Assembly: GCA_965207125.1 (NCBI GenBank)
Contig: OZ242263.1
Coordinates: forward strand, 1,612,001-1,676,000
DNA: 64,000 nucleotides
Direction: 5' to 3'
Source: G965207125 sp965207125
Lineage (GTDB): Bacteria; Pseudomonadota; Alphaproteobacteria; Puniceispirillales; UBA1172
Below are positions 17,671-27,731 of this stretch, piece by piece. The notes beneath the pieces are model-generated. The model worked only from the letters and a program-made list of their open reading frames with translations. It was not told where the DNA came from and did no database searches. Numbering within the stretch: the stretch's first letter is position 1; each line of letters begins with the position of its first letter. The position numbers were made by a program, and so were the translations under genes.

Positions 17671-18949
17671 TTAACTCCGCTCCGCCGCTAGAGCAATGAC
17701 CTCAGCTGCGGCTTTATCGGCTTGTCTGGTGAAGGACTGATATGCTTTTAATGCTGCTGCGTTGTAAATATCGCGGCTTTCTAGCGATTGTTCTAGCAGA
17801 TTTATCGCTTGAGTGATCTCGAGTGAATTATCAGCCCAAATCACTCCACCTAATTCTTCTAATTTGCCAAAAGCGACTCGATTTCTCGTTACGTCGCGGC
17901 CACTAATCACGCTTTTCGCCTGCGCTGCTGCCTCCATCGGATTATGACCACCATGCGCTGTGAAGCCTCCGCAAAGCACGATAATATCCGCAACATGATA
18001 TAGCGTGCTCATCATTCCCATTGTATCCGCGATCCAGAATCCATCTCGCTGTTGTGGCCATTCACCCTTGGCAAGTCTTGGTGCGGGAATTCTCGCCTGC
18101 ATCGCTGGTCCGCGTTCAGAATGGCGAGGGGCGATGATCACCAGACGTTTATCTGGGCCTGGCAATCGCCGCACCGTATCTGATAACATTTCTTCCTCAT
18201 CCTCATGCGTTGAAGCAAAAAGCGTGATTGGCCGGCCCGCCGCGGCCGCCTTCACGCGGCGTGCCATGTCATTGTCGGCATGAGATGTCGTCGCTGCGGT
18301 TTTGAGTGCGCCGCCAACCTCGATCGGTATCCCTGCTTCCTGTGTTAAAGCCTTAAACCGCGCAGCTTCGATGGAATCAGTTGTTAGAATCTTGCGCACA
18401 GAAGAAAAAATCCGCTGTCTTGCTACGGGGCCAGCCCACCGCCATCGCCGCATCGCGCGTTCTGAGATATTTGCTGAAACCATTATCACCGGAATTTCTC
18501 GTTCGGCGGTCATCGTGATTGTCAGGGGCCAGATGTTGTTCTCGACCACCGCTAGAATATCAGGCTGCCAGTGATCGAGAAAACGCCTGATATATCCGGG
18601 ATGATCAAGGGGCTGAAACTGATGGATAATTCGTTGCGCCAAGTTATCTTCGATGATCTTTTTTTTGAGCATTTCCGCCGAGGTCATGGTTCCGCTTGTC
18701 ATCAGCACCGATGAGTCTTCATCTTCTGAAACAATAGCGCGCGCCAACACGTAAGATGACACCGACTCGCCAACGCTAGTTGAGTGAAGCCAGTAAAGTC
18801 TTTTTTGCGGTCTTGCAAGGTCCAGTCTGGCCGAAACGCTCACCGAGGCGAGAGCGATCTTCGCGCCTCGATAACCCCCGATAAGACAAAATAATCGGTA
18901 ACATAGGAGTCAGAATGACCCATAATATCCTGTAAAGCCATAAAACCAT
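17671..18949 (-). pseudogene. waaA: Kdo transferase WaaA (KdtA), one +1 shift
   Basis: CMP-Kdo:lipid IVA transferase, GT-B fold. The main frame (to 17671) contains the signature RLYWLHSTSVGES, then the nucleotide-sugar domain with FASTHEDEEEM, IAPRHSERGP and GGFTAHGGHNPMEAA. The N-terminal 45 residues, with the membrane anchor and SRLGERFG, are in a different frame that starts at ATG 18949. Shortening the six-base A run (plus-strand T at 18801-18806) by one base fuses them into a normal 425-residue enzyme. First gene of waaA-lpxK-lpxL. It may be a sequencing error in a homopolymer, a pseudogene, or a slippery site. Confidence 0.82.
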
Positions 18950-18958
18950 CCCAACCAA

Positions 18959-18987
18959 GGATTAGGCAGAAATTGCTAGCGCGTCAA
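18959..18987 (-). promoter_or_regulatory. Candidate promoter of waaA-lpxK-lpxL
   Basis: Minus-strand TTGACG (18987-18982), a 17-bp spacer, TAATCC (18964-18959). The predicted start near 18952 is only about 3 bases before the ATG at 18949, implying a nearly leaderless message. The rest of the 18950-19217 gap shows no gene. It does contain a plus-strand TATAAT at 19000-19005 and a short hairpin, CCGATT-GTCAG-AATCGG. Confidence 0.35.
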
Positions 18988-19217
18988 GGATATTAACAGT
19001 ATAATACACGAACCATGCCGCATTGTCCCGTTAATGAGAAACGGTTGCTCGTTGTTCAACCGATTGTCAGAATCGGTAAGATGTTTACCCAGTATCCCTT
19101 TGTTGTGCGTGATCGATGATATGATCCCGGCCAGAACATTCGCGGAGTTCACGACAATTAGGTCGCTGTGATGACTTTTGTCTTGTTGCAATCGCTGATT
19201 CTCCTTATGACAACACC

Positions 19218-20976
19218 ATGAGCCATCCTCTTGAACGCACTGATTTATCAACCACGCGCCAGCTGCTAATGCGCCTATGGCGCGAGTGGGTGAGGCAATA
19301 TCGGTTCAGTATAGTTATTATTCTGGCGTTGATGGTGGTGGTTTCGCTTTTGTCTGGGGCGTATCCCTTGTTGATCGGACAGGTTTTTAATACCCTTGAT
19401 AGCGAATCTGCCGATTGGGGCTGGGGGTTGCCTTTTCTCATTTTCGCGGCCGCTGCGATCAAATCCCTTGCCATGTATATGCTTGCAAGACGCACTGCTA
19501 TTTTTAAATTCAATATCATCACCGCCATTCAGCGCCGCATGGCCTCTCACCTGATCGATGCCGATCTGTCACTTATTTCATCGGTGTCTACCGGAAACTT
19601 TATCAATCGTATGATGGGTGATACTGCTTTGTTGCATGATATGTTAACGAGCCTTTTGAACAACCTCATCCGCGACGGATTGCAGATCATCGTTCAGACC
19701 GCCGTCATGATTTGGTTCGACTGGTTGCTTGCCATTGATCACTCTGATTATTTATCCCATCGCCGTTCATCCAATTATTGTCATCGGACAAAGGCAAAAA
19801 CGCCACTCACGCGAATTGCAGGAACAGAGAGGCGAGGCGACTTCACTGCTCAATGAAACACTGCAAGCCGGACGCATGGTACGCACCTATGGGCTTGAAA
19901 ATCACGAAAAACAACGTGTTACCTCAGTATTCGACAGAATCAAGGGACGAGCGATCAGGCTTGGCATCGACCGAGGAAAAATTGGTCCTATCCTTGAAAC
20001 TTTCGGCGGGTTGACGATTGCTATTGTGATTTTCCTGATCGGTTGGAGAATTATTGAGGGGGGCAAAAGTATCGGCGATATGATTGGATTCTTTACAGCC
20101 TTGATTATGCTCGCGACACCTGCGAGAGCTTTTGGTCTGCTTAATAGCACTGTTCAGCAGGCGGTCCCCGCCCTATCACGAATTTTTACCCTTCTCGATA
20201 TCGAGCCAACAGTGATCACCAAGCCTCAAGCCAAGCGTCTCGATAAAACCGAAGGTAGTATCGTTTTTGATAAAGTTTGCTTTACTTATGACCAGGTGCC
20301 CGCCGTCAATGATATCAGTTTTTCCGCTTCGCAAGGTGAAATCATTGCGTTGGTCGGGCCTAGCGGTGGTGGCAAATCAACCATTATCAATCTCATCCCC
20401 CGCCTTTATGACCCGACCACTGGAAAAATAACTCTGGATGGGTATCGGCTGGATGAGATCGCTCTTATAGATCTTAGAAAAAATGCTGCGCTGGTTAGCC
20501 AGGATACCCTCTTGTTTAATGATACGATCGCCGCGAATATCGCTTTCGGCAAGTTGAACGCTCCGCGTGAGGATATTGAGCGGGCGGCCACCGCTGCTGC
20601 TGCTGATCAATTCATCGCTGAATTGCCGCAAGGGTATGACACTGTCATCGGTGAACATGGCAACATACTTTCAGGTGGACAACGCCAACGAATCGCTATC
20701 GCTCGCGCCATTTTGCGAGACGCGCCCATCTTACTGCTCGATGAACCAACCAGCGCGCTAGACGCCAATACCGAGCATCAGATTCAGGAATCGATTCTGG
20801 CACTGGCGAAAGGTAAAACCACAATTATCGTAACACACCGTCTCGCTATGGTACAGAACGCTGACCATATCCTTGTCATCGATCACGGGCAAATAGTCGA
20901 AGAAGGAAATCATGAAACTCTGCTCGCTAAAAATGGGCTTTACGCCAATCTCTGTGCGAGCCAGACACTGGCGTGA
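19218..20976 (+). pseudogene. MsbA-like ABC exporter, one +1 shift
   Basis: Homodimeric type IV ABC exporter, probably a lipid A/phospholipid flippase. The first frame (from ATG 19218) carries the N-terminal transmembrane helices up to residue 171. The second frame, to 20976, carries the remaining helices and the nucleotide-binding domain: Walker A GPSGGGKST, signature LSGGQRQRIAIARA, Walker B ILLLDEP. Dropping one base near 19734 yields LLALITLIIYPIAV and a single 585-residue protein of normal length. Location beside waaA-lpxK-lpxL supports an MsbA role but does not prove it. The stop is 3 bases from the convergent tldE stop. Confidence 0.8.
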
Positions 20977-20979
20977 TCA

Positions 20980-22317
20980 TCACCCACCAGCGACTGTCAT
21001 CCCATCAACCCGCAGGCTTGGCGTGATTGTGGATTTGCTGAGATCTGGATCATCGGCGGGGGTTATCTCTTTTAGCATTTCAACTAAATTCCCTGCAATT
21101 GTTGCCTCAGTCACCGGAAAAGTGACGGCCCCGTCCTCTATCCAGAACCCTGCGGCCCCACGACTGTAATCCCCGGTGATCAGATTGACTGATGAGCCGA
21201 TCATCTCGGTTATCAGAAACCCGTCTTTTATCTCGCTAATTAAATCTTCCCGACTTGCGACCCCTGACTCCATAATCCAGTTGCACGGCGCGGGTGCAGG
21301 TGGGGATACGCCTGAACGTCGCGCGTTACCTTGTGGTGTAAGAGCAAGTTGGCGGGCCGAAGCAAGATCGAGAAACCAGCTTTCAAGTTTTCCTTTATTG
21401 ATCATAATCCGCGATTTTCGGGGTAAGCCCTCGCCATCAAAAGGTGATGAGCCTAATCCTCGTTTCAGCAAAGGATTATCGGTCATGGTCACGCTATTAG
21501 CAGCGATGACCTCATTGAGTTTATCCTTGAGAAAACTCGTGCCACGCGCCACCGCTGCGCCGTTGATCGCCGATGCAATATGTCCTGCGATCGATGCCGA
21601 GATTCGGTTGTCGTAAATCACCGGGAATGTGCCGGTTTTGGCGCGCTTTGCCCCAAGACGTGCTAAAGTCCGAGTTGCCGCCTTAGTGCCGATCTCAGTG
21701 GCGTCTGGCAAATCTTCAAACCAGACCGATGAAGCAAAATCATAATCACGTTCCATCCGCCCATCTTTTTCCGCTAGTACAACTACTGACACTCCGAAAC
21801 CGCTACGGCGATAGTGGCCCAAAAACCCGTTGCTGGTCGCCAATGTCACCTCAGCCAAGCTGTGTGAAGCGTGGCCGCCATCAGAATTACTGATCCCATC
21901 CACCGCACGCGCCGCGTCTTCGGCCTTTAATGCCAATTCACGCAATTCTTCGGATGATTTGGATGTGTCATCAAACAAATCAAGATCAGGAATATCCTGC
22001 GCTAGTAATCCGGGCTCAGCAATCCCCGCGTAAGAATCTTCAGGGGCGATTTTTGCCATTGCGATCGCGCGTTGGATCACAGCCGGAATATCGTTTTCAT
22101 CATGGCTACTCATGGAAACAGTCGCGTTTCTTGCACCAATAAAAACCCGCAAGCCGATGGTGCTGTCATCTGATCTTTCTATTGATTCAAGCGCGCCCAA
22201 ACGTACCGAACAACCGTGGGATGATGATTTTATAACAACCGCATCCGATGCATCCGCCCCGGCCTTCGCCGCTCCAGACAATAGCATGTCAATTATCTTA
22301 TCAGCGTCATCGGTCAT
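20980..22317 (-). CDS. tldE: TldE/PmbA, metalloprotease subunit
   Basis: Non-catalytic partner of the TldD/TldE zinc protease, which degrades unfolded peptides and matures some RiPPs such as microcin B17. It is 445 residues with the PmbA-type N-terminal domain (GLRVFIGARNATVS) and C-terminal domain (GDYSRGAAGFWIEDG, FPVTEATIAGNL). It lacks the H-E-x3-H motif, as expected for TldE. The catalytic TldD is encoded separately at 28.3-29.7 kb, so the pair is split but both are present. It converges on the ABC exporter. Confidence 0.94.
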   Translation of the reverse strand: MTDDADKIIDMLLSGAAKAGADASDAVVIKSSSHGCSVRLGALESIERSDDSTIGLRVFIGARNATVSMSSHDENDIPAVIQRAIAMAKIAPEDSYAGIAEPGLLAQDIPDLDLFDDTSKSSEELRELALKAEDAARAVDGISNSDGGHASHSLAEVTLATSNGFLGHYRRSGFGVSVVVLAEKDGRMERDYDFASSVWFEDLPDATEIGTKAATRTLARLGAKRAKTGTFPVIYDNRISASIAGHIASAINGAAVARGTSFLKDKLNEVIAANSVTMTDNPLLKRGLGSSPFDGEGLPRKSRIMINKGKLESWFLDLASARQLALTPQGNARRSGVSPPAPAPCNWIMESGVASREDLISEIKDGFLITEMIGSSVNLITGDYSRGAAGFWIEDGAVTFPVTEATIAGNLVEMLKEITPADDPDLSKSTITPSLRVDGMTVAGG

Positions 22318-22377
22318 GACCTATCATTAACCAATAATACCTTGTCCTGCAATGGATAAGCGATTAGAAAATGTCAT

Positions 22378-23319
22378 ATGACCTATAATGTTTTTATCGA
22401 TGGTGAGGCAGGGACCACCGGCTTGCAAATCCGCGAGAAACTCGCACGTCATCCTGAGATCACTTTGATCAGCATAGATGACTCTAAGCGCAAGGACATT
22501 TCCGCGCGGCGCGAGGCTATCGGCGATTCCGACCTCACCATTCTTTGCTTACCTGATGAGGCCGCCAGAGAATCTGTCGCGATGGCGGATAAATCCTCAT
22601 GCCGGATTATTGATGCCTCGACCGCGCATCGGGTGAATCCCGCGTGGGTCTATGGTTTCCCTGAAATGACATCAACTCAACGCGAGGCAATCAGTAAAGC
22701 GGGGCGCATCGCCAATGTTGGATGCTATGCGTCCGCAGCGATTGCCATGATCAGGCCTTTGGTCGATGCGGGGGTACTCTTGCCTGAATCCGCCCTCTGC
22801 ATCAACGCCATTAGTGGCTATTCCGGTGGCGGCAAGACGATGATTAATAATATGGAACACGGCAAAATACCACGCTATTTCGCCTATGCTCTAGGGCTTG
22901 ATCATAAGCATATTCCTGAGATTATGCACTATGGCGGGCTTCGGGCTCGTCCGATTTTCTCGCCGATGGTCGGTGATTTTCCCTATGGCATGATGGTATT
23001 TCTGCCTCTACAGCTTAACCAGTACACCGCTAACGCTGAGGCCATCGTGATTAGTGAGGCGCTGGCGAAGCATTACGGGGGCGAAAAATTCATCCGGGTT
23101 CATCCGCTAAACGATCATGAGGCCATGGGCGGAGGTGGGTATCTAGGGGTAGATGATCTGGTTGGTACTAACAGGATCGATATTCATATCTTCGCGCATG
23201 ACGACGGGGCATGCCTGCTCATCGCACGACTCGATAATTTAGGCAAAGGAGCCGCAGGGGCTGCGGTGCAAAACCTCAATATCGCTTTGGGATGTGATGA
23301 GACAACCGCGTTAGAATAA
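22378..23319 (+). CDS. argC: N-acetyl-gamma-glutamyl-phosphate reductase, short type
   Basis: NADPH-dependent reductase of arginine synthesis, 313 residues, belonging to the short (type 2) ArgC class. Rossmann start IDGEAGTTGLQIREKL, catalytic cysteine in IANVGCYASAA, and the NAISGYSGGG loop. It diverges from tldE across 60 bases and converges on ubiA, with 3 bases between the stops. A possible TTGTCC-17-TAGAAA promoter (22342-22370) would start transcription almost at the ATG. Confidence 0.94.
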   Translation: MTYNVFIDGEAGTTGLQIREKLARHPEITLISIDDSKRKDISARREAIGDSDLTILCLPDEAARESVAMADKSSCRIIDASTAHRVNPAWVYGFPEMTSTQREAISKAGRIANVGCYASAAIAMIRPLVDAGVLLPESALCINAISGYSGGGKTMINNMEHGKIPRYFAYALGLDHKHIPEIMHYGGLRARPIFSPMVGDFPYGMMVFLPLQLNQYTANAEAIVISEALAKHYGGEKFIRVHPLNDHEAMGGGGYLGVDDLVGTNRIDIHIFAHDDGACLLIARLDNLGKGAAGAAVQNLNIALGCDETTALE

Positions 23320-23322
23320 TGA

Positions 23323-24249
23323 TCAAAAGATATAATTCACCAACGCGCCGAAGGTGAGAATCAAGCCAACGTCACGATTGCTTTTGAATAGTTTTCCCGC
23401 CATTGCGCCATCGGCGTCGCGCAAGCAATAGACCTGCCAGTAAAAATGAATACCCGCCAGCGCGATCGCTAACGCGAAACCCCAATCACCGCCACTGAAG
23501 GATGAAAAGAAAACTAGGAAAATAATCGATAATGCGTAAGCGATGCTTACCGCTGAATGCAATGAGGTCCCAAAACTGATAGCCGATGACCGCACACCGA
23601 CCGCAAGATCATCTTCCCGGTCCTGTATCGCGTAAATCGTATCATAGCCGAACACCCAGCACACCATCGCTAGATAAAGCAAGATAGCTCTAAAATCAGG
23701 CCAGACTCCAAACGCTGACCAACCTAGCAAAACTCCCCAGCTGAACGTCAAGCCAAGCACCAGCTGAGGGTAATGCATGATGCGTTTCGTCAAAGGGTAG
23801 ATGATAATCAACGGTATCGACACGAGCCCAACCACCAACGCCTTTGTTGGCAGCATTATCAGAATCAAAAACCCAATGATCATGAGCACCGCGATGAGCT
23901 TTAATGTCTCAATAACATTCATTCGTCCCGCGGCCAGAGGACGATCGCGGGTGCGTGCGACATGTCCGTCTATGTCTTTATCCCAAAGATCATTGATCGC
24001 GCAGCCTGCTCCCCGCATCACAATTCCGCCAATCAGAAACAACACCATCATTTTGAGCACCATCCACCATGGTGCCCCCGCAAGACGCGCCACATGTGGA
24101 ATTGCTATCCAACTAGGCAATATCAACAGCCACCAACCGATCGGATGCTCAATACGCATCGCTTTTAACGGTTCAATTGACCATGATGGCAAATATTGCC
24201 ATAGCCCTCGGCCGGAAGAGGGTATTTCGCTGTTATACTTTCTTTCCAT
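23323..24249 (-). CDS. ubiA: 4-hydroxybenzoate polyprenyltransferase UbiA
   Basis: Membrane prenyltransferase attaching the isoprenoid tail to 4-hydroxybenzoate in ubiquinone synthesis. About 308 residues with eight to nine hydrophobic helices. First Asp-rich motif NDLWDKDIDGHVARTRDRP; second is YDTIYAIQDREDD. The ATG at 24249 is chosen because the domain begins soon after it; more upstream in-frame starts would run into the divergent rsmE. Acts before Coq7 (0.7-1.3 kb) in the same pathway. Confidence 0.93.
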   Translation of the reverse strand: MERKYNSEIPSSGRGLWQYLPSWSIEPLKAMRIEHPIGWWLLILPSWIAIPHVARLAGAPWWMVLKMMVLFLIGGIVMRGAGCAINDLWDKDIDGHVARTRDRPLAAGRMNVIETLKLIAVLMIIGFLILIMLPTKALVVGLVSIPLIIIYPLTKRIMHYPQLVLGLTFSWGVLLGWSAFGVWPDFRAILLYLAMVCWVFGYDTIYAIQDREDDLAVGVRSSAISFGTSLHSAVSIAYALSIIFLVFFSSFSGGDWGFALAIALAGIHFYWQVYCLRDADGAMAGKLFKSNRDVGLILTFGALVNYIF

Positions 24250-24369
24250 GCTGAATGGGTAGCCTATCGAATCGCATTTGGGCAAGAAGAAACTGCTGGC
24301 CTCGCCCTCTTGAATGTTTATCGATAATTGATGTTGCATGGTGCACTGGTGCTGGCTAAGACAGGAAGT

Positions 24370-25122
24370 ATGAGCAAGCGAACGCCTCCCAGACTTTACC
24401 TTGACCAAATGCTTTTGTCAGGGCAACAGTGTGGTCTGTCCGCCGATCAAACGCGTTATCTGATCACTGTTTTGCGCCTTGGGCAAGGTGATGCGGTCAT
24501 AGTGTTTAATAATGACGATGGTGAATATGGTGCGACTATTGTTGAGGCCGAGAAAAAACGTGCAACATTGGTGATCGGCGCGATGATGCGCGCGCCTTTA
24601 CCGCTTTCGCCTCTAACGCTTGCTTTTGCACCTGTTCGTAAGCAACGTCTTGACATGATGCTTGAGAAAGCAACGGAGATAGGGGTTGGAAGGTTTTGTC
24701 CGGTCATTACTGAATTCACCCAGAATCCCCGTCTTAATTTTGATCGATGCTGTGCGATCACCCTCGAGGCTGCTGAGCAATCAGAAAGAATCACGGCCCC
24801 TCATTTGGATGTTCCGCAACCCTTGGACATGTTTTTGAAGCACAATCAGAATCAACAAAAAATACTTTATTGCGATGAGCATCTTCTAGCCGAACCCGCC
24901 GTGCATCTTTTGTCGTTTCTCATGGGTCATGATGTGCACGCTCATCCGATTATCCTCATTGGCCCTGAAGGTGGATTTTCAGATTCCGAGCGACAGTTTT
25001 TGCTGGCAAGCAACACTGTCTGTCCCGTATCATTGGGCAGGACTATTTTAAGGTCGGAAACTGCGGCGATTACGGCGCTTTCCCTGTGGCAAGCGGTGGC
25101 GCAACAAGCGAGGGCAACATGA
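24370..25122 (+). CDS. rsmE: 16S rRNA (uracil1498-N3)-methyltransferase RsmE
   Basis: SPOUT-class methyltransferase, about 250 residues from the ATG at 24370, which is preceded by AGGAAG. The N-terminal PUA-like domain begins PRLYLD. The C-terminal knot shows LIGPEGGFSDSER and the SLGRTILRSETAAITAL stretch that binds SAM. The ATG of gshA overlaps its stop (ATGA), a pairing seen across alphaproteobacteria. Confidence 0.94.
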   Translation: MSKRTPPRLYLDQMLLSGQQCGLSADQTRYLITVLRLGQGDAVIVFNNDDGEYGATIVEAEKKRATLVIGAMMRAPLPLSPLTLAFAPVRKQRLDMMLEKATEIGVGRFCPVITEFTQNPRLNFDRCCAITLEAAEQSERITAPHLDVPQPLDMFLKHNQNQQKILYCDEHLLAEPAVHLLSFLMGHDVHAHPIILIGPEGGFSDSERQFLLASNTVCPVSLGRTILRSETAAITALSLWQAVAQQARAT

Positions 25123-26474
25123 CAGAGCGCGCAAAACAATTATCCTGCGATGATTTCCTCGCTTGGTTTTACGATGCTGAAAAACCGCCACAACAATGGC
25201 GCATAGGCACTGAGCACGAAAAATTTCTCTTCGATTGCAAAACGTATCGAAGGCCTGATTATGAAGGGGAGCACGGTATTGGCGCTTTATTGGGTCGTAT
25301 CGCTGAGCGTGATGACTGGACTCCCTCCCTCGAGAACAACAGAATTATAGCGCTTAAAAACATCGATGGCTCATCGATCACTCTTGAGCCCGGCGGGCAA
25401 CTCGAACTATCCGGTGCGGTGCTTGAAACCCTTCATCAAACCTGTGCTGAAGTCAGTGGTCATCTTACTATGATGCAATCGGTTATCGATCAGGATTGCT
25501 TGTGGATGCTTGGTGTCGGCTTCGATCCTCTTTGGCGGCGCGAGGATATTCCGTGGATGCCCAAGGGGCGCTATCAGATTATGCGTCGCTATATGCCTGA
25601 AGTCGGCGGGAAGGGGATTGATATGATGCTCCGAACGTGCACGGTTCAGGTCAATCTCGATTACGCTGATGAAACCGATATGGCCCGAAAGTTTCGCACC
25701 TCGCTCGCGCTTCAGCCAGTCGCTACCGCGATTTTCGCTAATTCACCTTTTGTTGAAGGTAAACCTTCAGGCCTGCTTTCAACCCGTGCTGATGTTTGGG
25801 GCGACACTGACCCTGACCGATGCGGCGTTCCCGCGATTGTCTTTGATGACGGGTTTGGCTATGAGGCGTGGATTGAGTATATCCTCGATGTGCCGATGTA
25901 TTTTCTCCATCGAGGCGATTCTTATATCGATGTCGCCGGACGATCGTTTCGAGACTTTATGCGCGGGGGGCTCGCCGAGTTGCCAGGTCAATTCCCAACG
26001 CTTGATGATTGGGATGATCATGTCACCACCGCTTTTCCTGAAGTCAGGCTGAAACGTTTTCTTGAAATGCGCGGCGCGGATGGCGGTGCGTGGAATATGA
26101 TTTGTGCGCTTCCTGCTTTATGGACAGGAATTCTCTATGACCAAGACGCTTTGGCTGAAGCCGAAGCCCTTGCCAAAGATTTAACAGCCACAGACGTGCT
26201 GAACGGTAGGCAAAGTGCGGCTAAAGATGGACTCAAAGGACAACTCGGCGGCAGGTCAATGCTTGATCTTGCGCGCGAAATGTCGCGGATTGCTGAAGAT
26301 GGCTTGCGGAAACGCGCCAATTTTGATGATGATGGCAATGACGAGACCAAATTTCTCAGCCCGATCAAAGACATTGTCACGACAAGCATGACCCAGGCTG
26401 ATATTCTTCTTAGAAATTATCATCAGAAGTGGGACGGTCAGATCACCGAACTTTATGAGCAGTATAAATACTAA
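25119..26474 (+). CDS. gshA: Glutamate-cysteine ligase
   Basis: First enzyme of glutathione synthesis, of the alphaproteobacterial/plant-like GCS2 type. 451 residues from ATG 25119. Recognisable segments are WRIGTEHEKFLF, the GGQLELSG strand, the MLRTCTVQVNLDY stretch and the FMRGGLAELPGQFPTLDDW region. The start overlaps the rsmE stop by 4 bases. ChaC at 2.5-3.2 kb would act on the downstream product, so synthesis and turnover of glutathione are both represented in this window. Confidence 0.93.
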   Translation: MTERAKQLSCDDFLAWFYDAEKPPQQWRIGTEHEKFLFDCKTYRRPDYEGEHGIGALLGRIAERDDWTPSLENNRIIALKNIDGSSITLEPGGQLELSGAVLETLHQTCAEVSGHLTMMQSVIDQDCLWMLGVGFDPLWRREDIPWMPKGRYQIMRRYMPEVGGKGIDMMLRTCTVQVNLDYADETDMARKFRTSLALQPVATAIFANSPFVEGKPSGLLSTRADVWGDTDPDRCGVPAIVFDDGFGYEAWIEYILDVPMYFLHRGDSYIDVAGRSFRDFMRGGLAELPGQFPTLDDWDDHVTTAFPEVRLKRFLEMRGADGGAWNMICALPALWTGILYDQDALAEAEALAKDLTATDVLNGRQSAAKDGLKGQLGGRSMLDLAREMSRIAEDGLRKRANFDDDGNDETKFLSPIKDIVTTSMTQADILLRNYHQKWDGQITELYEQYKY

Positions 26475-26501
26475 TTTGCAAAAGATGGGAACGCGCACGT
26501 C

Positions 26502-27683
26502 ATGATGTACGGGCTATTATTGGTGGTTTTTGTCAATTTTGTCGGAATTGGTGCGCTGATCCCTGTTCTGCCTTACGCCGTTATTGATGAAGCTGGCGCA
26601 AGCGAAACGGTCATGACTGTTTTGTTGGCCTCATTTGCCCTCGCTATGTTTATTGGTGCACCTATTTTAGGGCGACTGTCCGATCACATTGGAAGGAGGC
26701 GGGTGCTGATCGTCTCAATCCTATTCAGCATTATCGGGCATACTTGGTTTGCTTTATCGGTGGATATTACCTCGATGTTCTGCGCACGCATTCTCACTGG
26801 TTTCGCATCGGGAAGTATCGGCGTTATCCAAGCTGTGATTGCCGATACCACATCCCCTGAAAACCGCGCCCGCTCGATGGGATTGCTGGGTGCATTTGTC
26901 GGGTTTGGTTTTGTTGCTGGTCCTGCGATTGGCGGTTTATTGTCAGGATATGGCGGGGCGGTTCACACCGCACCGTTTCTGTTCGCGGCCAGTCTTGCTC
27001 TGGTCGGTTTCATCATCGCCTTTTTTCACGTGCCTGAAACTGCACCGTCAAAACCGCCGCGACGGATGTCTTTCGCTAGGCGTTTTCTCATGTTCAAATT
27101 GAGCGGGCTTTTGATGTTCGGATTTGCGGTGTTTTTGCTTAATCTCGCCTTTGCTCAAGTCGAGGCCTCGTTCACGTTGGTACTTAAAGATGTCATGCAT
27201 TACACTAGTCGACAGACGGGATGGGTTTTTACTTGGGTTGGTGTACTGATCATTATCGTTCAGGGGGGGCTGATCGGCCCCATCACCCGGCGGTTTAAAG
27301 ATCTTGGCACCGCGATTTGTGGGTCGGCCCTGTTGACCTTGGGGCAAGTATCCACAGTGCTTATGGTCGGGGCGGCGTTTATCTTTTTCACTCCATCTTT
27401 CTGGCCGCTTATGTTCTGCACTAGCGCGATATGTGTCGGTTTTGCGCTCTGTAATCCCACCATTACCTCAGCTGCTAGCAAGGTTGTTCGCCGTAATGAA
27501 GTCGGGGGCAATCTGGGGTTCGTTCAGGGACTTGGCGCGCTTGGACAGGTGTTTGGCTTGCTGATTGCCGGACCTCTTTATGAACTTGGTGGCGGGATGC
27601 TTACCTTTGCCATTGGTGGTTGCTTCAGCTTCTTGCTGTTCGGCAGCACCATTATCATGTTCACACGGCTGAAAATGATTTAA
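26502..27683 (+). CDS. MFS transporter, DHA1/TetA-like drug exporter family
   Basis: 393 residues with 12 predicted transmembrane helices. MFS motif A is seen as GRLSDHIGRRRVL between TM2 and TM3, and the antiporter motif C as GAFVGFGFVAGPAIGG in TM5, which points to a proton-coupled exporter of the TetA-like DHA1 group. The substrate cannot be told from sequence. It follows gshA by 27 bases on the same strand and may be co-transcribed; no regulator of the TetR or MarR type is adjacent. Confidence 0.88.
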   Translation: MMYGLLLVVFVNFVGIGALIPVLPYAVIDEAGASETVMTVLLASFALAMFIGAPILGRLSDHIGRRRVLIVSILFSIIGHTWFALSVDITSMFCARILTGFASGSIGVIQAVIADTTSPENRARSMGLLGAFVGFGFVAGPAIGGLLSGYGGAVHTAPFLFAASLALVGFIIAFFHVPETAPSKPPRRMSFARRFLMFKLSGLLMFGFAVFLLNLAFAQVEASFTLVLKDVMHYTSRQTGWVFTWVGVLIIIVQGGLIGPITRRFKDLGTAICGSALLTLGQVSTVLMVGAAFIFFTPSFWPLMFCTSAICVGFALCNPTITSAASKVVRRNEVGGNLGFVQGLGALGQVFGLLIAGPLYELGGGMLTFAIGGCFSFLLFGSTIIMFTRLKMI

Positions 27684-27731
27684 AAAGCAAAAGGATTGTT
27701 TTTCTCAGCGTCTATCGCTAGGATTTTTGAT

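Noticed and set aside
18801..18806. Programmed slippage at the six-base A run in waaA
   Set aside because: It cannot be excluded, but neighbouring genes carry the same class of +1 insertion outside slippery sequences, so a common cause (error or decay) is simpler.
27024..27032. TTTCACGTG in the MFS gene resembling half of a parS site
   Set aside because: Only the left half matches; the right arm (GAAACA) is absent, so ParB binding is not expected.
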